Below, piece after piece: positions 23,500-35,131 of a stretch of DNA of 64,000 bases (position 1 is the stretch's first letter; the number at the start of each line of letters is the position of its first letter). A program made the translations under genes and the position numbers. Below the pieces are notes generated by a model. The model was not told the origin of the DNA, did no database searches, and worked only from the letters and a program-made list of their open reading frames with translations. The DNA is from Elephas maximus indicus (Eukaryota; Chordata; Mammalia; Proboscidea; Elephantidae): the NCBI RefSeq assembly GCF_024166365.1, contig NC_064820.1:84334001-84398000 (forward strand). The letters are read 5' to 3'.

Positions 23500-24711
23500 T
23501 AAATCATCAAGACAAGTATTAATAATTCAACCACAAAATAGGTAAAATATACAGAAAAAGATAGCTTTCACATATACAAACAATAACTAAAGGACATAAA
23601 CAGAGAGAGAATCCCACTACAATAGCAAAAAAAGAGACAAGATATAAATAAACAGCAAGAAATAAGCAAAACCCACATGATGAAGACTCTTAAACACCCC
23701 TGAAAAACACCAAAGTAGATAAGAACAAATGGGAAGAAAACCCTTTCTCTTAAATAGAATGAAAACCTCATGAAGACGTTAGTTCTCCTAAAGTTACAGT
23801 ATAAATGTTAAGCAATTCCAGTAAGAATACAAATTTTTATAGACCTAAATTCTTACACTAAAATTGATACTAAGGTTTACATGGAAAAATAAACATGTAA
23901 GAACAGTTAAAAAAAAAAAAAACAATGAAAAAGAAAAGCTTTGAGGAGGGTAGCCCTACCAAAGCCTCTACAGTTAAAGCAGCGTGGCACTGGTGCACCA
24001 AGAGAGAGTATGAATAGTGGAATGGAATACGAAGTTCAGAAATACATGAAAATACATATGTAAATTGAATATCTCAAATTATTGGAAAATAATTTATTTT
24101 AAACAAACAGTAATGGAACAAATGGGTAGACATTTGGAAAAATATAAAATTAGATTATCTCACACCCCACATGAAAGAATAAACCTTAAATGGATCAGAG
24201 GTCTTAATGTAAAAATGAAACCATACAAGTACTACTGGGCAATATAGATGAATCTCTATACAACCTGAGTGTAGAAAAGAGCTTTCTAATTATGATTCAC
24301 AAGCCAGAAGCAAAAAACATAAAGAACGATAAATTTGACTACTTAAAACAACACCTTTAACCAAAGTCAAAAGACAATGACAAACTGGAAGATATTTGGA
24401 ACAAATAATCACAGATAAAGGATTAATATTTCTAATACACAAAAATCTCTTAAATATTTAGGGGAAAAAGACCAAACACCCTATAATAAAAGGGCAAAAG
24501 ACACGAAATCACACATACAAAAAGATAAATAGTCTTAAGTTGAAGACTTAATGAAAGATGTTCAACCTCACACATGAGAAACACAAATTAAAATCATCAT
24601 TTCTCATCTATCACGCATTGGCCCAAATTAAAAAGTATGACAACATATTTTGTCGATGAGGCTGTGGAGAAACAGGCACTCATACACTGCTGGTAGGAGG
24701 GGAATTGGCAA
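23500..24711 (+). repeat. L1M ORF2 3' fragment
   Basis: It shows the L1 order: 'aagcaattccagtaagaata', 'gtttacatggaaaaataaac', 'aaaccatacaagtactactg', 'gctgtggagaaacaggcact'. It is diverged, with no open frame, and stops abruptly at 24711 where an LTR begins. Confidence 0.7.
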
Positions 24712-24742
24712 TGTTATGGATTAAAGTGAAATCTTAATCCCT

Positions 24743-25256
24743 TGTCTTAGTCGCCTAGTGTTGCTGTAACAGAAATACCACATGTGTATGGCTTCAACAA
24801 AGAGAAATTTCTTTTCTCACAGTCTAGTAGGCTAGAAGTCCAAATTCAGGGCATCAGCTCCAGGGGAAGGCTTGCTCTTTCTGTTGGTTCTAGAGGAATA
24901 TCCTTCTTGTCAGTCTTCCTGTGGTCTGGGAGCATCTCAGCACCAGAACCTCTGGTCCAAAGGATGCGCTCTGTTCCCAGCATTGCTTTCTTGGTGGTAT
25001 GAAGTCCCCAACTCTCTGCTTGCTTCCCTTTTTATCTCTTGAGAGATAAAAGATGGTGCAGGCCACACCCCAGGGAAATTCCCGTTATGTTGGATCAGGG
25101 ATGTGACCTGGGTAAGGGTGGTGTTATAATCCCACCCTAATCCTTTTAAGATAAAATTACAATCACAAAATGGAGGACAACCACACAATGCTGAAAATCA
25201 TGGCCCAGCCAAATAGATAAACACGCTTTTGGGGGGACATAATTCAATCCATGACA
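24743..25256 (-). mobile_element. Solo MaLR-type LTR inside another LTR
   Basis: It begins TGTCTTAG and ends 'ttcaatccatgaca', the complement of a MaLR LTR. The flanking 5-mers TCCCT (24738-24742) and CCCCT (25257-25261) fit a TSD with one mismatch. Confidence 0.75.
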
Positions 25257-25313
25257 CCCCTGTACCTGTGGATGTAATCCTGTTTGGAAATAGCGTTTTC
25301 TCTGTTGTGATAA

Positions 25314-27880
25314 TATCCATATGCCTACAAGGAAGACCAGTTTATACTACTATTATTCAAAATTACACATCAACAACTAATGCCAAAGATAAAGAAACTG
25401 AAGATTTTTACCAACTTCTGCAGTCTGAAATTGATCAAAGATGCAATCAAGATGCATTGATAATTATTGGTGGTTGAAACGAGGAAGTTGGAAACATAGA
25501 AGAAGGATCAGTAATTGGAAAATATGGCCTTAGTGATAGAGACAATGCCAGAGTTCAAATGATAGAATTCTGCAAGACCAACAACCTACTCATTAGAAAT
25601 ACCTTTTTTCAACAATACAAATGGCGACTATACCCATGGACCTTGCCAGATGGAATATACAGGAGTCAAATCAAGTACATCTGTGGAAAGAGACGATGGA
25701 GAAGCTCAATATCATCAGTCAGAACAAGATCGGGGCTGACTGTGGAATAGACCATCAACTGCTCATACACAAGTTTAAGTTGAAGCTGAAGAAATTAAAA
25801 TAAGTCCATTAGAGACAAAGTACAACCTTGAGAACATCCCTCCTGAATTTAGAGACCATCTCAAGAACAGATTTGATGCACTGAATACTAATAGCCAAAG
25901 ACCAGATGTGCTGTGGGATGACATCAAGGACATCATACATGAAGAAAGTAAAAGATCATTGAAAAGACAGGAAAGAAAGGAAAGACCAAAACGGATGTCA
26001 GAAGAGACTCTGAAACTTGCTCTTGAATGCAGAGTAGCTAAAGCGAATGGAAGAAATGATGAAGTAAAAGAGCTAAACAGAAGATTTCAAGGGGCAGCTC
26101 GAAAAGACAAAGTACAGTATTATAATGAAATGTGCAAAAACCTGGAGTTAGAAAATCAAAAGGGAAGAACACTCTCGGCATTTCTCAAGCTGAAAGAACC
26201 AAAGAAAAAGTTTAAGCCTTGAGTTGCAATTTCAAAGGATTCTATTGGCAAAATATTAAAAGACTCAGGAAACATCAAAAAAAGATGGAAGGAACACACA
26301 GAGTCACTGTACCAAAAAGAACTGGTCAATGTACAACCATTGCGGGAGGTAGCATATGATTGAGAACAGATGGTACTGAAGGAAGAGGTCCAAGCTTCAC
26401 TGAAGGTACTGGCAAATAACAGGGTTCCAGGAATCGATGTAATACCAATTGAGATGTTTCAACAAATGAATGTGGTGCTGAAAGTGCTCATTCGCCTATG
26501 CCAAGGAAAGTGGAAGAGAGATACCTGGCCAACCGACTGGAAGAGATTCACATTTGTGCCCGTTCCAAAGAAAGGTGATCCAATGGAATGCATAAACTAT
26601 CAAACAATATCACTAATATCACACACAAGTAAAATTCTGCTGAAGATCATTCAAAAACGGTTGAGGCAGTGCAACAACAGGGAATTGCCAGAAATTCAAG
26701 CCAGGTTCAGGAGAGGATGTGGAACAAGGGATATCGCTGCCGATGTCAGATGGATCTTGGCTGAAAGGAAAGAATAGCGGAAAGTTGTTTATCTGTGTTT
26801 CATTGACTCTGCAAAGGCATTTGAGTGTGTGGATCATAACAAATTGTGGATGACACTATGAAGAATGAGAATTCCAGAACACTTAGTTGTGCTCATGAGG
26901 AACCATACACAGACCAAGAGGCTGTCCTTTGAACAGAATAAGGGGATACTGTGTGTTTTAAAGTCAGGAAAAGTGTATGTCAGGGTTGTATCCTTTCATC
27001 ATATTTATTCAATCTGTATGCTGAGCAAATAATCTCAGAAACTGGTCTATATAAAGAAGGTGGTGGCATCAGGATTGGAGGAAGACTCATTAACGACCTG
27101 TGATATGCAGATGACACAAGCTGGCCTACTGAAAGGGAAGAGACCTTGAGGCACTTATTGATGAAGATCAAAGGCCACAGCCTTCAGTATGGATTACACC
27201 TCAACATAAAGAAAACAAAAATTCTCACAACTAGACCAATGAACGACATCATGATAAACAGAGAAAATACTGAAGTTGTCAAGGATTTCATTTTACTTGG
27301 ATTCATAATCAACACCCATAGAAGAAGCAGACAAGAAATTAAATATGTATTGCACTGGGCAAATCTGCTGCAAAAGATCTCTCGTCAAAGTGTTAGAAAG
27401 CGGTCACTTTGAGGACTAAGCATGCCTGACCCAAGCCACGGTATTTTCAATCAGCTTATATTCATGGAAAAGCTGGACAATGAATAAGGAAGACCAAAGA
27501 AGAATTGATGCATTTGAATTACAGTGTTGGCAAAGAATGCAGAATATAACATGGACTGCCAGAAAAACGAACAAATCTGTCTTGGAAGAAGTACAGCCAG
27601 AATGCTCCTTAGAAGCAAAGATGGCGAGACTTGGCCTCATGTAGTTTGGGCATGTTATCAGTCCCTGGAGAAGGAAATTATGTTTAGTAGAGGGTGAGTA
27701 AAAAAGAGGAAGACACTCAATGAGATGGATTGACACAGCGGCTACAACAACAGGCTCAAACAGAGCAATAATTGTGAGGATGGTGTGGAATCAGGCAGTG
27801 TTTCATTCTGTTGGACACAGGGCCACTATGAGTCAGAACTGACGATCTGGCACCTAACTAGAACAACAAAAAAAACGCTA
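25314..27880 (+). pseudogene. RTE-clade LINE, 5'-truncated and broken
   Basis: This is an RTE (BovB-like) LINE of about 2.57 kb. It starts part-way through the endonuclease domain (IIIGGWNEEV where RTE enzymes have a GDWNA-type motif; RSQIKYI further on). Reverse transcriptase follows: FVPVPKKGDP near 26560, an ...RDIAADVRWI... segment near 26735, and the YADD catalytic core near 27105. The 3' end near 27830 is 'ctatgagtcagaactgacga', then 'cacctaactagaacaac'. Several in-frame stops and frameshifts mean it cannot encode enzyme. It is inserted in the LTR above. Confidence 0.85.
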
Positions 27881-28173
27881 ATTAGCTCATAACCGAGTAG
27901 GGCAGGTTCTAAATCTAATCACTTCTGAGTTATAAAAAGAGCAGATTAGACATAAAGATATGTACACACAGGGGTAGAGGTAGGGAGTGGACAGAGACCA
28001 TTTACAAGCCAAGGAACTAAGCAATGCCCAGTATTACCTATACAGAAGGAAATGACACAGCGGAGAACCTGATTTGGACTTTTAGCCTCTAGAACTAGCA
28101 GAAAATATATCCCTGTCCTTTAAAGCCACTGACTCATGGTATTTGTTACAGCGGCACTAGGAAACTAAGATAT

Positions 28174-28654
28174 CATACCATACTGTAAATATTCTATGAT
28201 AATGTAAGAATTAGAGTTAATATATGTAAAGTGCTTAGCATATGCTTGACTCAGCAGGGACTCAAAAAACGTTAGCCAAAATAAAAACAAAAGAATGATA
28301 TACTAGACTGAATTTCCCTCATTTCTTCCAGCCCTGATTATATACTTCTTTTTTATTTTAGTTCTATACCAAATTTCTCAAACTTGATACTACTAATATT
28401 TTGGACTGGATAATGTGACGTTTAGCAGCGTCCCTGCCCTCTACCTACTAGAACACCAGTAGGTATCTTGGGGTGCAAAACTGCCCACAGTTGAAAATTA
28501 TTATTAAAATGTAAAAACTAAAACATTTAATAAAGCAAACCAAAAAGTGAGCTCATTTTCTCCAGACTGCTGAATGCCAGTGATGATGACAGGAGAGGCA
28601 GGGAAATATTTCATTTCATATAATGAGTCTGCTTTCTTTATGAAGGGCTCCTAC
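28174..28654. other. Intronic sequence with a MIR-like scrap
   Basis: Bases 28190-28275 resemble a MIR 3' end ('gtaaagtgcttagcatatgc'). The rest is unassigned. Confidence 0.35.
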
Positions 28655-28865
28655 TGTCATAGAGTTTGGTGGTCAAGGACATAGGCTTTAGAATTTGACC
28701 ATCTCCATTAGAACAGAGGTTGGACAAGTTAACTTCTCCAAGCCTTAGCTTCCTCATCTTTGGAGAGTAACTGTGTCATTATGACTATTACAAGGATTAA
28801 ATGACATAATACAAGTAAGCCCAGGGCCTGGTACATACCACTCAATAAACATTGGCCATTCTTAT
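28655..28865 (+). repeat. MIR SINE
   Basis: The full MIR order is visible: 'ggacataggctttagaattt', 'caagttaacttctccaagcc', 'cttcctcatctttgg', 'ggattaaatgacataataca', 'gggcctggtacatacc', 'ctcaataaacattggcc'. Confidence 0.8.
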
Positions 28866-29150
28866 TATATCATATTTTTACACAACTAATGTGTGCCTTC
28901 TATGTTTGTTTGCCAGTTGTTCTCTCCCCTCACGAGATGTTTTCTCAATTGCACTATGCTAATTTTTTTACAGCAACGTGTAAAAAAAAATTGGCATAGC
29001 AGCACTTATGAAAATACCTTGTGGGGGGAGGGAGTGGCTGGCAAAAAAACGTAGAAGGTGTGCATTATTTGTGTGAAAATACGGTAATCTAAGTCCTCCT
29101 TCCAATCCTGGGCCTTCGGGTCCTACTTAATCGCTCTTTACTCCAAATTC

Positions 29151-29200
29151 CTCACTCTGCACAAGCACTTAGAAACCCCCTCACTCTGCACAAGCGCTTA
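29151..29200. repeat. 29-bp tandem duplication next to an AfroSINE
   Basis: The block 'ctcactctgcacaagc' occurs at 29151 and at 29180, each followed by 'cttag' or a near form. The second copy supplies the TSD of the neighbouring SINE. Confidence 0.8.
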
Positions 29201-29336
29201 GTGGTTAAGTGCTACGGCTGCTAACCAAAGTCAGCAGTTTGAATCCACCATGAGCTCCTTGGAAGCTCCACGGGGCAGTTCTACTCTGTCCTACAGGGTC
29301 GCTATGAGTTGGAATGGACTCGACGGCAACGGGTTA
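29201..29336 (+). repeat. AfroSINE, slightly 5'-truncated
   Basis: It starts within the A box ('gtggttaagtgctacggctg') and ends 'gactcgacggcaacgggtt'. It is flanked by a perfect 12-bp TSD, CACAAGCGCTTA, at 29189-29200 and 29337-29348. Confidence 0.93.
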
Positions 29337-29991
29337 CACAAGCGCTTATTTCTATTTCTATTTCATACCCTAAAATGTTCCTTACCCTTTTTTATAGAGG
29401 CATCTGGCCACAGGGGTATAAAAAAAAAGTACCTGAGCTGGCAAAAGACTTTGGTAATGAATTTCCAAAAATCTTCCCTAACCATGGTTGACTACCACTG
29501 ACACAGGGTGGATGGATGTAAATTTGAATCAGGAAGCATGCTATTTATGCAGAAAAAGCAAGTGATATTAATCAGACTGGAGAAAGAAAATATATACTAA
29601 TTTGTGCTCCTACTAGGGCAAAACCATTGCTATAATTCATATATTATTTTAGTGTTAAAAAAAAAAATGAGTGGAGTTCCCACATTCAATGAAATCCATT
29701 TGAGAGTTTTTCTTTAAATTCAGGGTATTTTAATGCTAGAAGTAGACATTTTCAAAATAATTTACTAAAGGCCATTTATAAATGACCATCCATGATGATT
29801 ATAAGTTGTTCAGATGAAGTTTTCAAGTAATTTTTGAAATATCAAAGACTAAGCATGAATCAGAAGTCTTGGAAAAGCAAAATGACAAAAGACTTACAAA
29901 ATGAAATTTCAGGAAAAAAGTTATTACTATGTGAAAGATTTGACTGATGCCTCTCTAGGCAGAAATGAATAAAAAATTTATTAGAGCTCAC

Positions 29992-30072
29992 CTGTAGTTT
30001 CTGAGTCAAAGAGTCCCTTTGTTCTTGTAGTTCTCTGGCATTATCAATTTCTTGTTTTAATCCTTCTATTTC
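29992..30072 (-). CDS. HOMER1: HOMER1 internal coding exon, 27 residues
   Basis: This 81-bp, phase 0-0 exon encodes EIEGLKQEIDNARELQEQ... and ends DSLTQKLQ. On the minus strand the acceptor is cttttccag and the donor GTGAGC. It forms part of the continuous coiled coil of long Homer1 and can be skipped or included without changing frame. Compared with my recollection of the human protein, the fourth residue is Gly (GGA) where Arg is expected; a single base change (AGA to GGA) would explain it. The reading is continuous into the last exon (starting EVEIRN) and from the upstream exon (ending LKVKEE). Confidence 0.95.
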
Positions 30073-30703
30073 CTGGAAAAGGTAATGTCATTAACAACAA
30101 CAATTAAACTATATCAAAGAAAAAGAAGGCCTTATTTTCCCTGAAATTATTGTCCTAGTCCTAAGAAAAAAAGATGATTTTAAAAAGCATCCATTTATTT
30201 CGATTTTTAGGAAGATGAATTCACCCAGTAATCCTCTTCATAGATGTGTTTAGTTCAGTATAATCTTAAGGTACAAGCAAGTCTAACGTGGTGGGTTGGG
30301 GATGGCACTGCTTAGAAACAACAATCTGAACTCAGTGACATTTGAAGATTGCTTCAAGCTTTGTGGGTAAAATTCTTTCCTGGGATACTGAATCTTTTGA
30401 TGGGAAATCAGAGAAAGCAACAGCTTGTAAAATTCATTTAACCTCAAATGGTTTTGATGTTGAGCATATGTTGAACACATGAATGCAGCTCTCATATAAA
30501 AGGCAACAGGCAGCGTCTCAGCCTGGCTGCATCACCTTAGTTCATACCAATAGAAACAAGTATCGGGGAAATACGAACAAGCTTAGTACCACTCAAGGAA
30601 AATATCACCCTAAAAAAAGTATACAACTTTTCCACAAATATCTTTAAATGTGACATACACTCTACATTAGCTAGATTACAAATGAGTGAAAAGTAACAAA
30701 TAC

Positions 30704-30814
30704 CTCTTCCTTCACTTTCAGTGTCTCTTCCAATTCTTGTATTGTCTGATTTAATTCTGTCTTATGGGTATGCACTGCGTTTGCTTGGCTACTAACGCAT
30801 TCAAGCTCAGTCAC
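30704..30814 (-). CDS. HOMER1: HOMER1 internal coding exon, 37 residues
   Basis: This 111-bp, phase 0-0 exon encodes VTELECVSSQANAVHTHK, then TELNQTIQELEETLKVKEE. On the minus strand the acceptor is aaattttag and the donor is GTATTT, weaker than the consensus GTRAGT. The segment is coiled coil with regular leucines. Its neighbours are the exon 29992-30072, across a short 631-bp intron, and exon 34975-35131, across 4.16 kb. The Val in LKVKEE may be Leu in other mammals, a conservative change. No frame damage. Confidence 0.95.
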
Positions 30815-30862
30815 CTAAAATTAAATGAGAACACACGTTAAATTAAATGACAATTTTATAGG

Positions 30863-31455
30863 TGTTATGGATTAAATAGTGCCCCTTCTCTCCATCCAAC
30901 CCCTGCCCCCCGCAAATATGCTTGGAATTCTAACCCCTATAGCTGTAGAGGAAACCCTGGTGGCATAGTGGTTAAGTGTTTTGGCTGCTAACCAAGAGGC
31001 TGGTAGTTTGAATCCACCAGCCGGTCCTTGGAAACTCTATGGGGCAGTTCTACTCTGTCCTGTAGGGTTGCTATGAGTTAGAATTGACTCAATAGCAGTG
31101 GGTTTTACAGCTGTAGATGTAATCCTCTTGGAAATAGGGTTCTCTCTGTTATGTTAATAAGATCACACCCAAGCAGGGTGGGTTCTAAATCTAATTCTTC
31201 ATTATAAAAAAAAAAACAGATTGGACACAGGTGTGTGGGGGGTGGAAGACAGACGAAGAAAACAGATGCATCTATAAGCCCAGGAACTCCAAGCATGCCA
31301 GGAGTTACCAGGTGCTGAAGCAGACAAGCAAGGATCTCCCTCTAGAGCCACGCCTTGAATTCAGCCTCCTGAATCGTGAGAAAATAAATTTCTGTTCTTT
31401 AAAGCCACATACGTGCGGTATTTGTGTTTTGGCAGCACTAGGTTACTAAGATACA
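30863..31455 (+). mobile_element. MaLR-type LTR interrupted by an AfroSINE
   Basis: It starts 'tgttatggattaaatagtg' and ends 'ggttactaagataca'. With the SINE (30950-31108) removed, about 430 bp of LTR remains in the same layout as the LTR at 24712-28173. It lies in the HOMER1 intron between the exons at 30704 and 34975. Confidence 0.8.
30950..31108 (+). repeat. AfroSINE inside an LTR
   Basis: A full-length copy ('accctggtggcatagtggtt' to 'caatagcagtgggttt'), flanked by the 9-bp TSD AGCTGTAGA at 30941-30949 and 31109-31117, which belongs to the host LTR. Confidence 0.93.
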
Positions 31456-31604
31456 AGAACTTTTTGCTGAAGACATAATAAGCTCAATTAATCTTGAGAA
31501 ATATCAAGACATTCAGATAGAATGAATAGGTAGGTTCTTTAAAGATATGAACTTAAGAAAAAGAAAAAAACTAAAGGAAATAATTATTTACATGGCTTGG
31601 TAAT

Positions 31605-31733
31605 TAAACAAACAAACCCACTGCCATCGAGTTGATTCCAACTCACAGCGACCCTATAGGACAGAGTAGAACTGCCCCATAGGGTTTTCATGGTGAATTT
31701 GAACTGCTGACCTTTTCATTAGCAGCTGTAGGA
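31605..31733 (-). repeat. AfroSINE, lacking its head
   Basis: Tail complement 'gccatcgagttgattccaac' at the left; the copy stops at 'attagcagctgtagg' before the A-box region. Confidence 0.85.
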
Positions 31734-32569
31734 AAGTTTAAATAAAATAATTATTGACAGTAGAGAATCTGTATAAAGAAGGTCTTCTTTAAAAGTTTTC
31801 TCTGAAAACATATTCAAAGTCAGATATAGTAATCTGCCCCTCTATCAGTAGCCTTCCAATTAAATATGGGTTCTAAAAACCTGCCTTGCATAATTGAGAA
31901 TTTTTTCAAATACAATTCAAAAATGTAAAAAAATATGGAAGAACGATACGCTTAAAATATAACTTAAATCATTCTATACTAGAAAAACTTCATATCAGTA
32001 ATGCCTCTTATGGTCAAAGACAACAGTTGTTTAGTCAATAAGAATTTAATGAGGGCACAAAGAGCAATATAACAACTTTTAATGAGCATTTGATATTTTT
32101 TTGAGGGAAGAGAGTAGGGTATTGTCCTTAAAAATCATACCATTCAAAAACAGAGTCGATATAGCCAGAAGTCAATATAAACACATACACACACCCTAAA
32201 ACTGCACTTTGCACACATCAGGCCCTCAGTACATTTTGGTGGACTTGTATATAGTAAATATTAGCCTATTAAGGAAACGGAGTAAACCTTTTTCCCCATA
32301 TTTTCCAAGTATATAATTATTGTCCACATTCTGCCACTCCACCTCTATCACTTTTTTCCTTTCCTCAAGTTTCTCCTAACCTCTGGTCCACAAAACTGAA
32401 CATCTGTTCAAATCTTTTGGGAATTTCTTCTTTTTTAAATATATATTAGTTTTTTGTCCAAAAAGATAATAAATTCCTTTAAAGGGGTCTAGTTCTGATA
32501 ATGGAATTTTTTTAATTGGACTAACTAATTGTTACCTAATTCCCATAGATAACAATTGCAAAGTTTAAA
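31734..32569. other. Intronic sequence, nothing recognised
   Basis: AT-rich sequence in which I recognise no repeat or splice-bounded coding segment. Confidence 0.4.
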
Positions 32570-34510
32570 ATCAACTGTTTGAAGGCCCTGGTGAGTGACA
32601 AAATCAGGCAAAAAGCTCAAAGAAAGCCATCACATTGAGTGAGATGTGGACTTACATATCTTTTCGTAGAAGGTATTCCCTAGTCTGTCTGTGTTGCTTG
32701 GCTTGTCAAGTAGAAACCCACAGTCTTATTACCCTAAAAAAGCCTGAGGGTTTTGGTATTCCTCAGATCAGCTAAAATAGCTGGAAATTGAAGGAACTGT
32801 ATGAAAGGAAGCCCCCAAGTATGCATATTGACTTAACTCAAATCTTTAGCTGACCCCTTAACTGAATATGCACAGGAAGAACCCACGGAATCCAGGGGGA
32901 TGGGAAAACAGCTGACAAGCTGAAATAGCTAAGGTGGGGTAGTGCTTACCACAGAGACAACTGTTTGAAGTTTGAGTGCTGCCAAATTAGAGATCCTTGG
33001 TAAGTACCTCAAACTTTCCACTGAAACCCCAGAAGATAAAGACCTTAGAGATAAAGACTTCCCAGGACTAAGAGATTCACCCTAGGACTAAGGGCAACAC
33101 TGAAATGCACCAACCCCTAATGAAGCATAAACCCATACCTCCACAAATTGAAGGTAATTCACAAGTAATTTAACTGCCTGCTGAAACAAAATTCAACACT
33201 ATTCAGAGGAAGATAACAGAATCTACAATCTCTACAACTCATTTATGATATCCAATATCCAATTGAAAATGACTAGACATGTAAAGAAACAGGAAAATTT
33301 AATCTGTAGTCAAGACAAAAATTAGTCCTTAACACTTGAGACTATGCTGGCATCTCCTGTCTGGAGGGGAGATGGGAGGGTAGAGGGGGTTAGAAACTGG
33401 CAAAACAGTCACAAAAGGAGAGACTGGAAGGAGGGAGTGGGCTAACTCACTAGTGGGAGAGTAAGTGGGAGTATGTAGTAAGGTGTATGTAAGTTTATAT
33501 GTGAGAGACTGACTTGATTTGTAAACTTTCACTTAAAGTACAATAAATATTATTAAAAAAAAAAAAATCAGTCCTTAGGAAGAGACTCATAAAAGAGGAC
33601 TCATTGGAATTAGAAGAAGAAGGAAAAACTTTAAAATAACTATAATAAACATTGAAGAGTCAACAGGAAAATGAATGGGCAAGAAATTTCACAACAGATT
33701 TAGAAATTGTAAAATAAAAACCAAATGAAAATTCTAAAACAGCAAAATATAAAATCTGAAATCCAAAAAAAGTAATTCAATAGGATTAAAAGCATACTGA
33801 ACACAATAAAAGATCAATGAACTTAAAGATGGTGCTAATAGGTCAATGGAAATCATTCAAACTGAAAGCACGTGGTGAGCAAAGGTGGAAAACAAAATTA
33901 ACAGTATTAATTGGACAGTATCAAGTGGACTAATATTTGTAATTAGATCCCAGAAAGAGAGGAGATAACGGGGCAGAAAAAACATTTGCCAAAATACCAG
34001 CTAAAAATTTTCCAAATATAATTAAAAAAAAAAAAGCTACTCAACAGATCTAGAATGCTCAGTGAACCTCAAGGAGAATAAATACAAAGAAAATGTCCAT
34101 ACCGAGGCACTACGCTCTAGTTACATTGCTGGAAACCAGTGATAAAGAAAAAAAAAATCTTAAAAACAGCCAGTGAAAAATGACACAATATGTGTAGAGG
34201 AAAAATAGTAAAAATAATGACTTTCTTTTTAACAGGAATAATGGAGACCAGATGGCGATGGAATGTTGTCTTTAAAATCTACAAAGAAAAAAAAAGTCAA
34301 CCTAAAATTCTATATCCAGCAAAAAATATTTTTCAAAAATGAAGGTGAAATAAAGACATTTTTAGATATACAAAAGGTGAAAGAATTTGTAGCTAGTATA
34401 CTTGTAGTCTAAAAAATGTTAAAGGAAGCTATTCAGGCTGAAAGGAAATTACCTGATGGAAATTTAAATCTACAGGCATGAAAGAAGAGTGTTGAAAATT
34501 ATAAATATGT
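32570..34510 (+). repeat. HAL1/L1M-type LINE fragment
   Basis: The later part carries the hallmark 'attctatatccagcaaaa' near 34302, then 'atgaaggtgaaataaagac', as in HAL1 and old L1 ORF1 regions. The order upstream ('caggaaaatttaatctgtag', 'aaagatcaatgaacttaaag') fits the same element. A younger L1 end splits it at 33332-33567. Confidence 0.6.
33332..33567 (+). repeat. Young L1 3' end, strongly 5'-truncated
   Basis: About 236 bp matching the end of the full-length L1 at 48050-48294 ('catctcctgtctgg', 'gagagactgacttgatttgt', 'aaactttcacttaaag'), plus a poly(A) tail. The 8-bp flank AGTCCTTA occurs at 33324-33331 and 33570-33577 and is the likely TSD. Confidence 0.85.
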
Positions 34511-34599
34511 GAGTAAACTAATATTTCTGATTTTTTCTACCTGCATTTTTCAAATTACATACCTTCTTTAAAAAACAACAACAATAATAAAAATAATAA

Positions 34600-34790
34600 A
34601 AAAGCAGCTACTGACTTGGTGCAACTCTTAATTTTTATGACAATTGTACAGAGTGTATACTATTATTCCCAGCTTACAGATGTAGGTACTGTGTTCAAAC
34701 AAGGAAACAATTTACCAAACGTCAAACAGCTAATAAGTGACAAAATCAGAATTTGAAATCAGATCTTTTTGACATGAAAAACTGTATAAT
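34600..34790 (-). repeat. MIR SINE
   Basis: Complement of MIR: 'tatactattattcccagctt', 'acagatgtaggtactg', 'acaatttaccaaacgtcaaa', 'cagctaataagtgac', 'gaatttgaaatcagatc'. Confidence 0.75.
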
Positions 34791-34974
34791 CTTCATTCCC
34801 ATAAACTGTGAAAAATATTTTTAACCAAACAGCCATATAGTACAACCCTTATATGTTCTGACAACCCATGCATATTCCCTTAAGATGCACCTCTGCTGAA
34901 TCTACACGCAAACTTCTTCTGAATAAGGAAACCTGTTAGCCATAAATTGCTATGGACAGCAGCCCTGAACTTAC

Positions 34975-35131
34975 TCTCTTGTGCAGACGTTCTGCTTCCT
35001 CTTGATACGCAGCAAGCTGCTGTTTCCATTGTTTCACATTGGCAGTGGACTCCAACAGGGCTGCAGTGAGTTTGGCATTATTTCCTTTGAGGGTAGCCAG
35101 TTCGGCCTCCCAATGTTTGCTGATGGCTGAA
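34975..35131 (-). CDS. HOMER1: HOMER1 internal coding exon, first exon of the long-isoform-specific half
   Basis: This 157-bp exon starts with one base that completes a split Ser codon, then encodes 52 residues: SAISKHWEAELATLKGN, ...LTAALLESTANVKQWKQQLA..., EEAERLHKR. On the minus strand the acceptor is ttattttag (upstream intron phase 2) and the donor GTAAGT (phase 0). Counting back from the stop, its first whole residue is about 177 of 354. Homer1a shares only the first 175 residues with the long forms (known biology), so this is the first exon unique to Homer1b/c. It opens the coiled-coil domain. An open frame appears to run on past the acceptor into the intron, but that is read-through and not exon. 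Confidence 0.95.

Larger units (their letters stand above)
24712..28173 (+). mobile_element. MaLR-type LTR split by two later insertions
   Basis: The LTR survives as three pieces: 24712-24742 ('tgttatggattaaagtg'), 25257-25313 ('gtggatgtaatcctgtttgg' onward) and 27881-28173 ('ccgagtagggcaggttctaa' to 'ggaaactaagata'). Laid end to end they follow the order of the LTR at 30863-31455. A reverse-oriented LTR and an RTE LINE separate them. Confidence 0.75.
20257..29991 (-). other. HOMER1: HOMER1 last intron (9.7 kb)
   Basis: It is bounded by the donor GTGAGC after 29992 and the acceptor ending AAAG before 20256, both on the minus strand; it is phase 0. It carries AfroSINEs, an RTE tail, an L1M fragment, a nested LTR/RTE stack and MIRs, listed separately. 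The stretches 22121-23303 and 29349-29991 hold nothing I recognise. Confidence 0.85.

Noticed and set aside
31578..31755. AAATAATTATT pair as the TSD of the SINE at 31605-31733
   Set aside because: The left copy is separated from the SINE tail by unmatched bases and the motif is low complexity.
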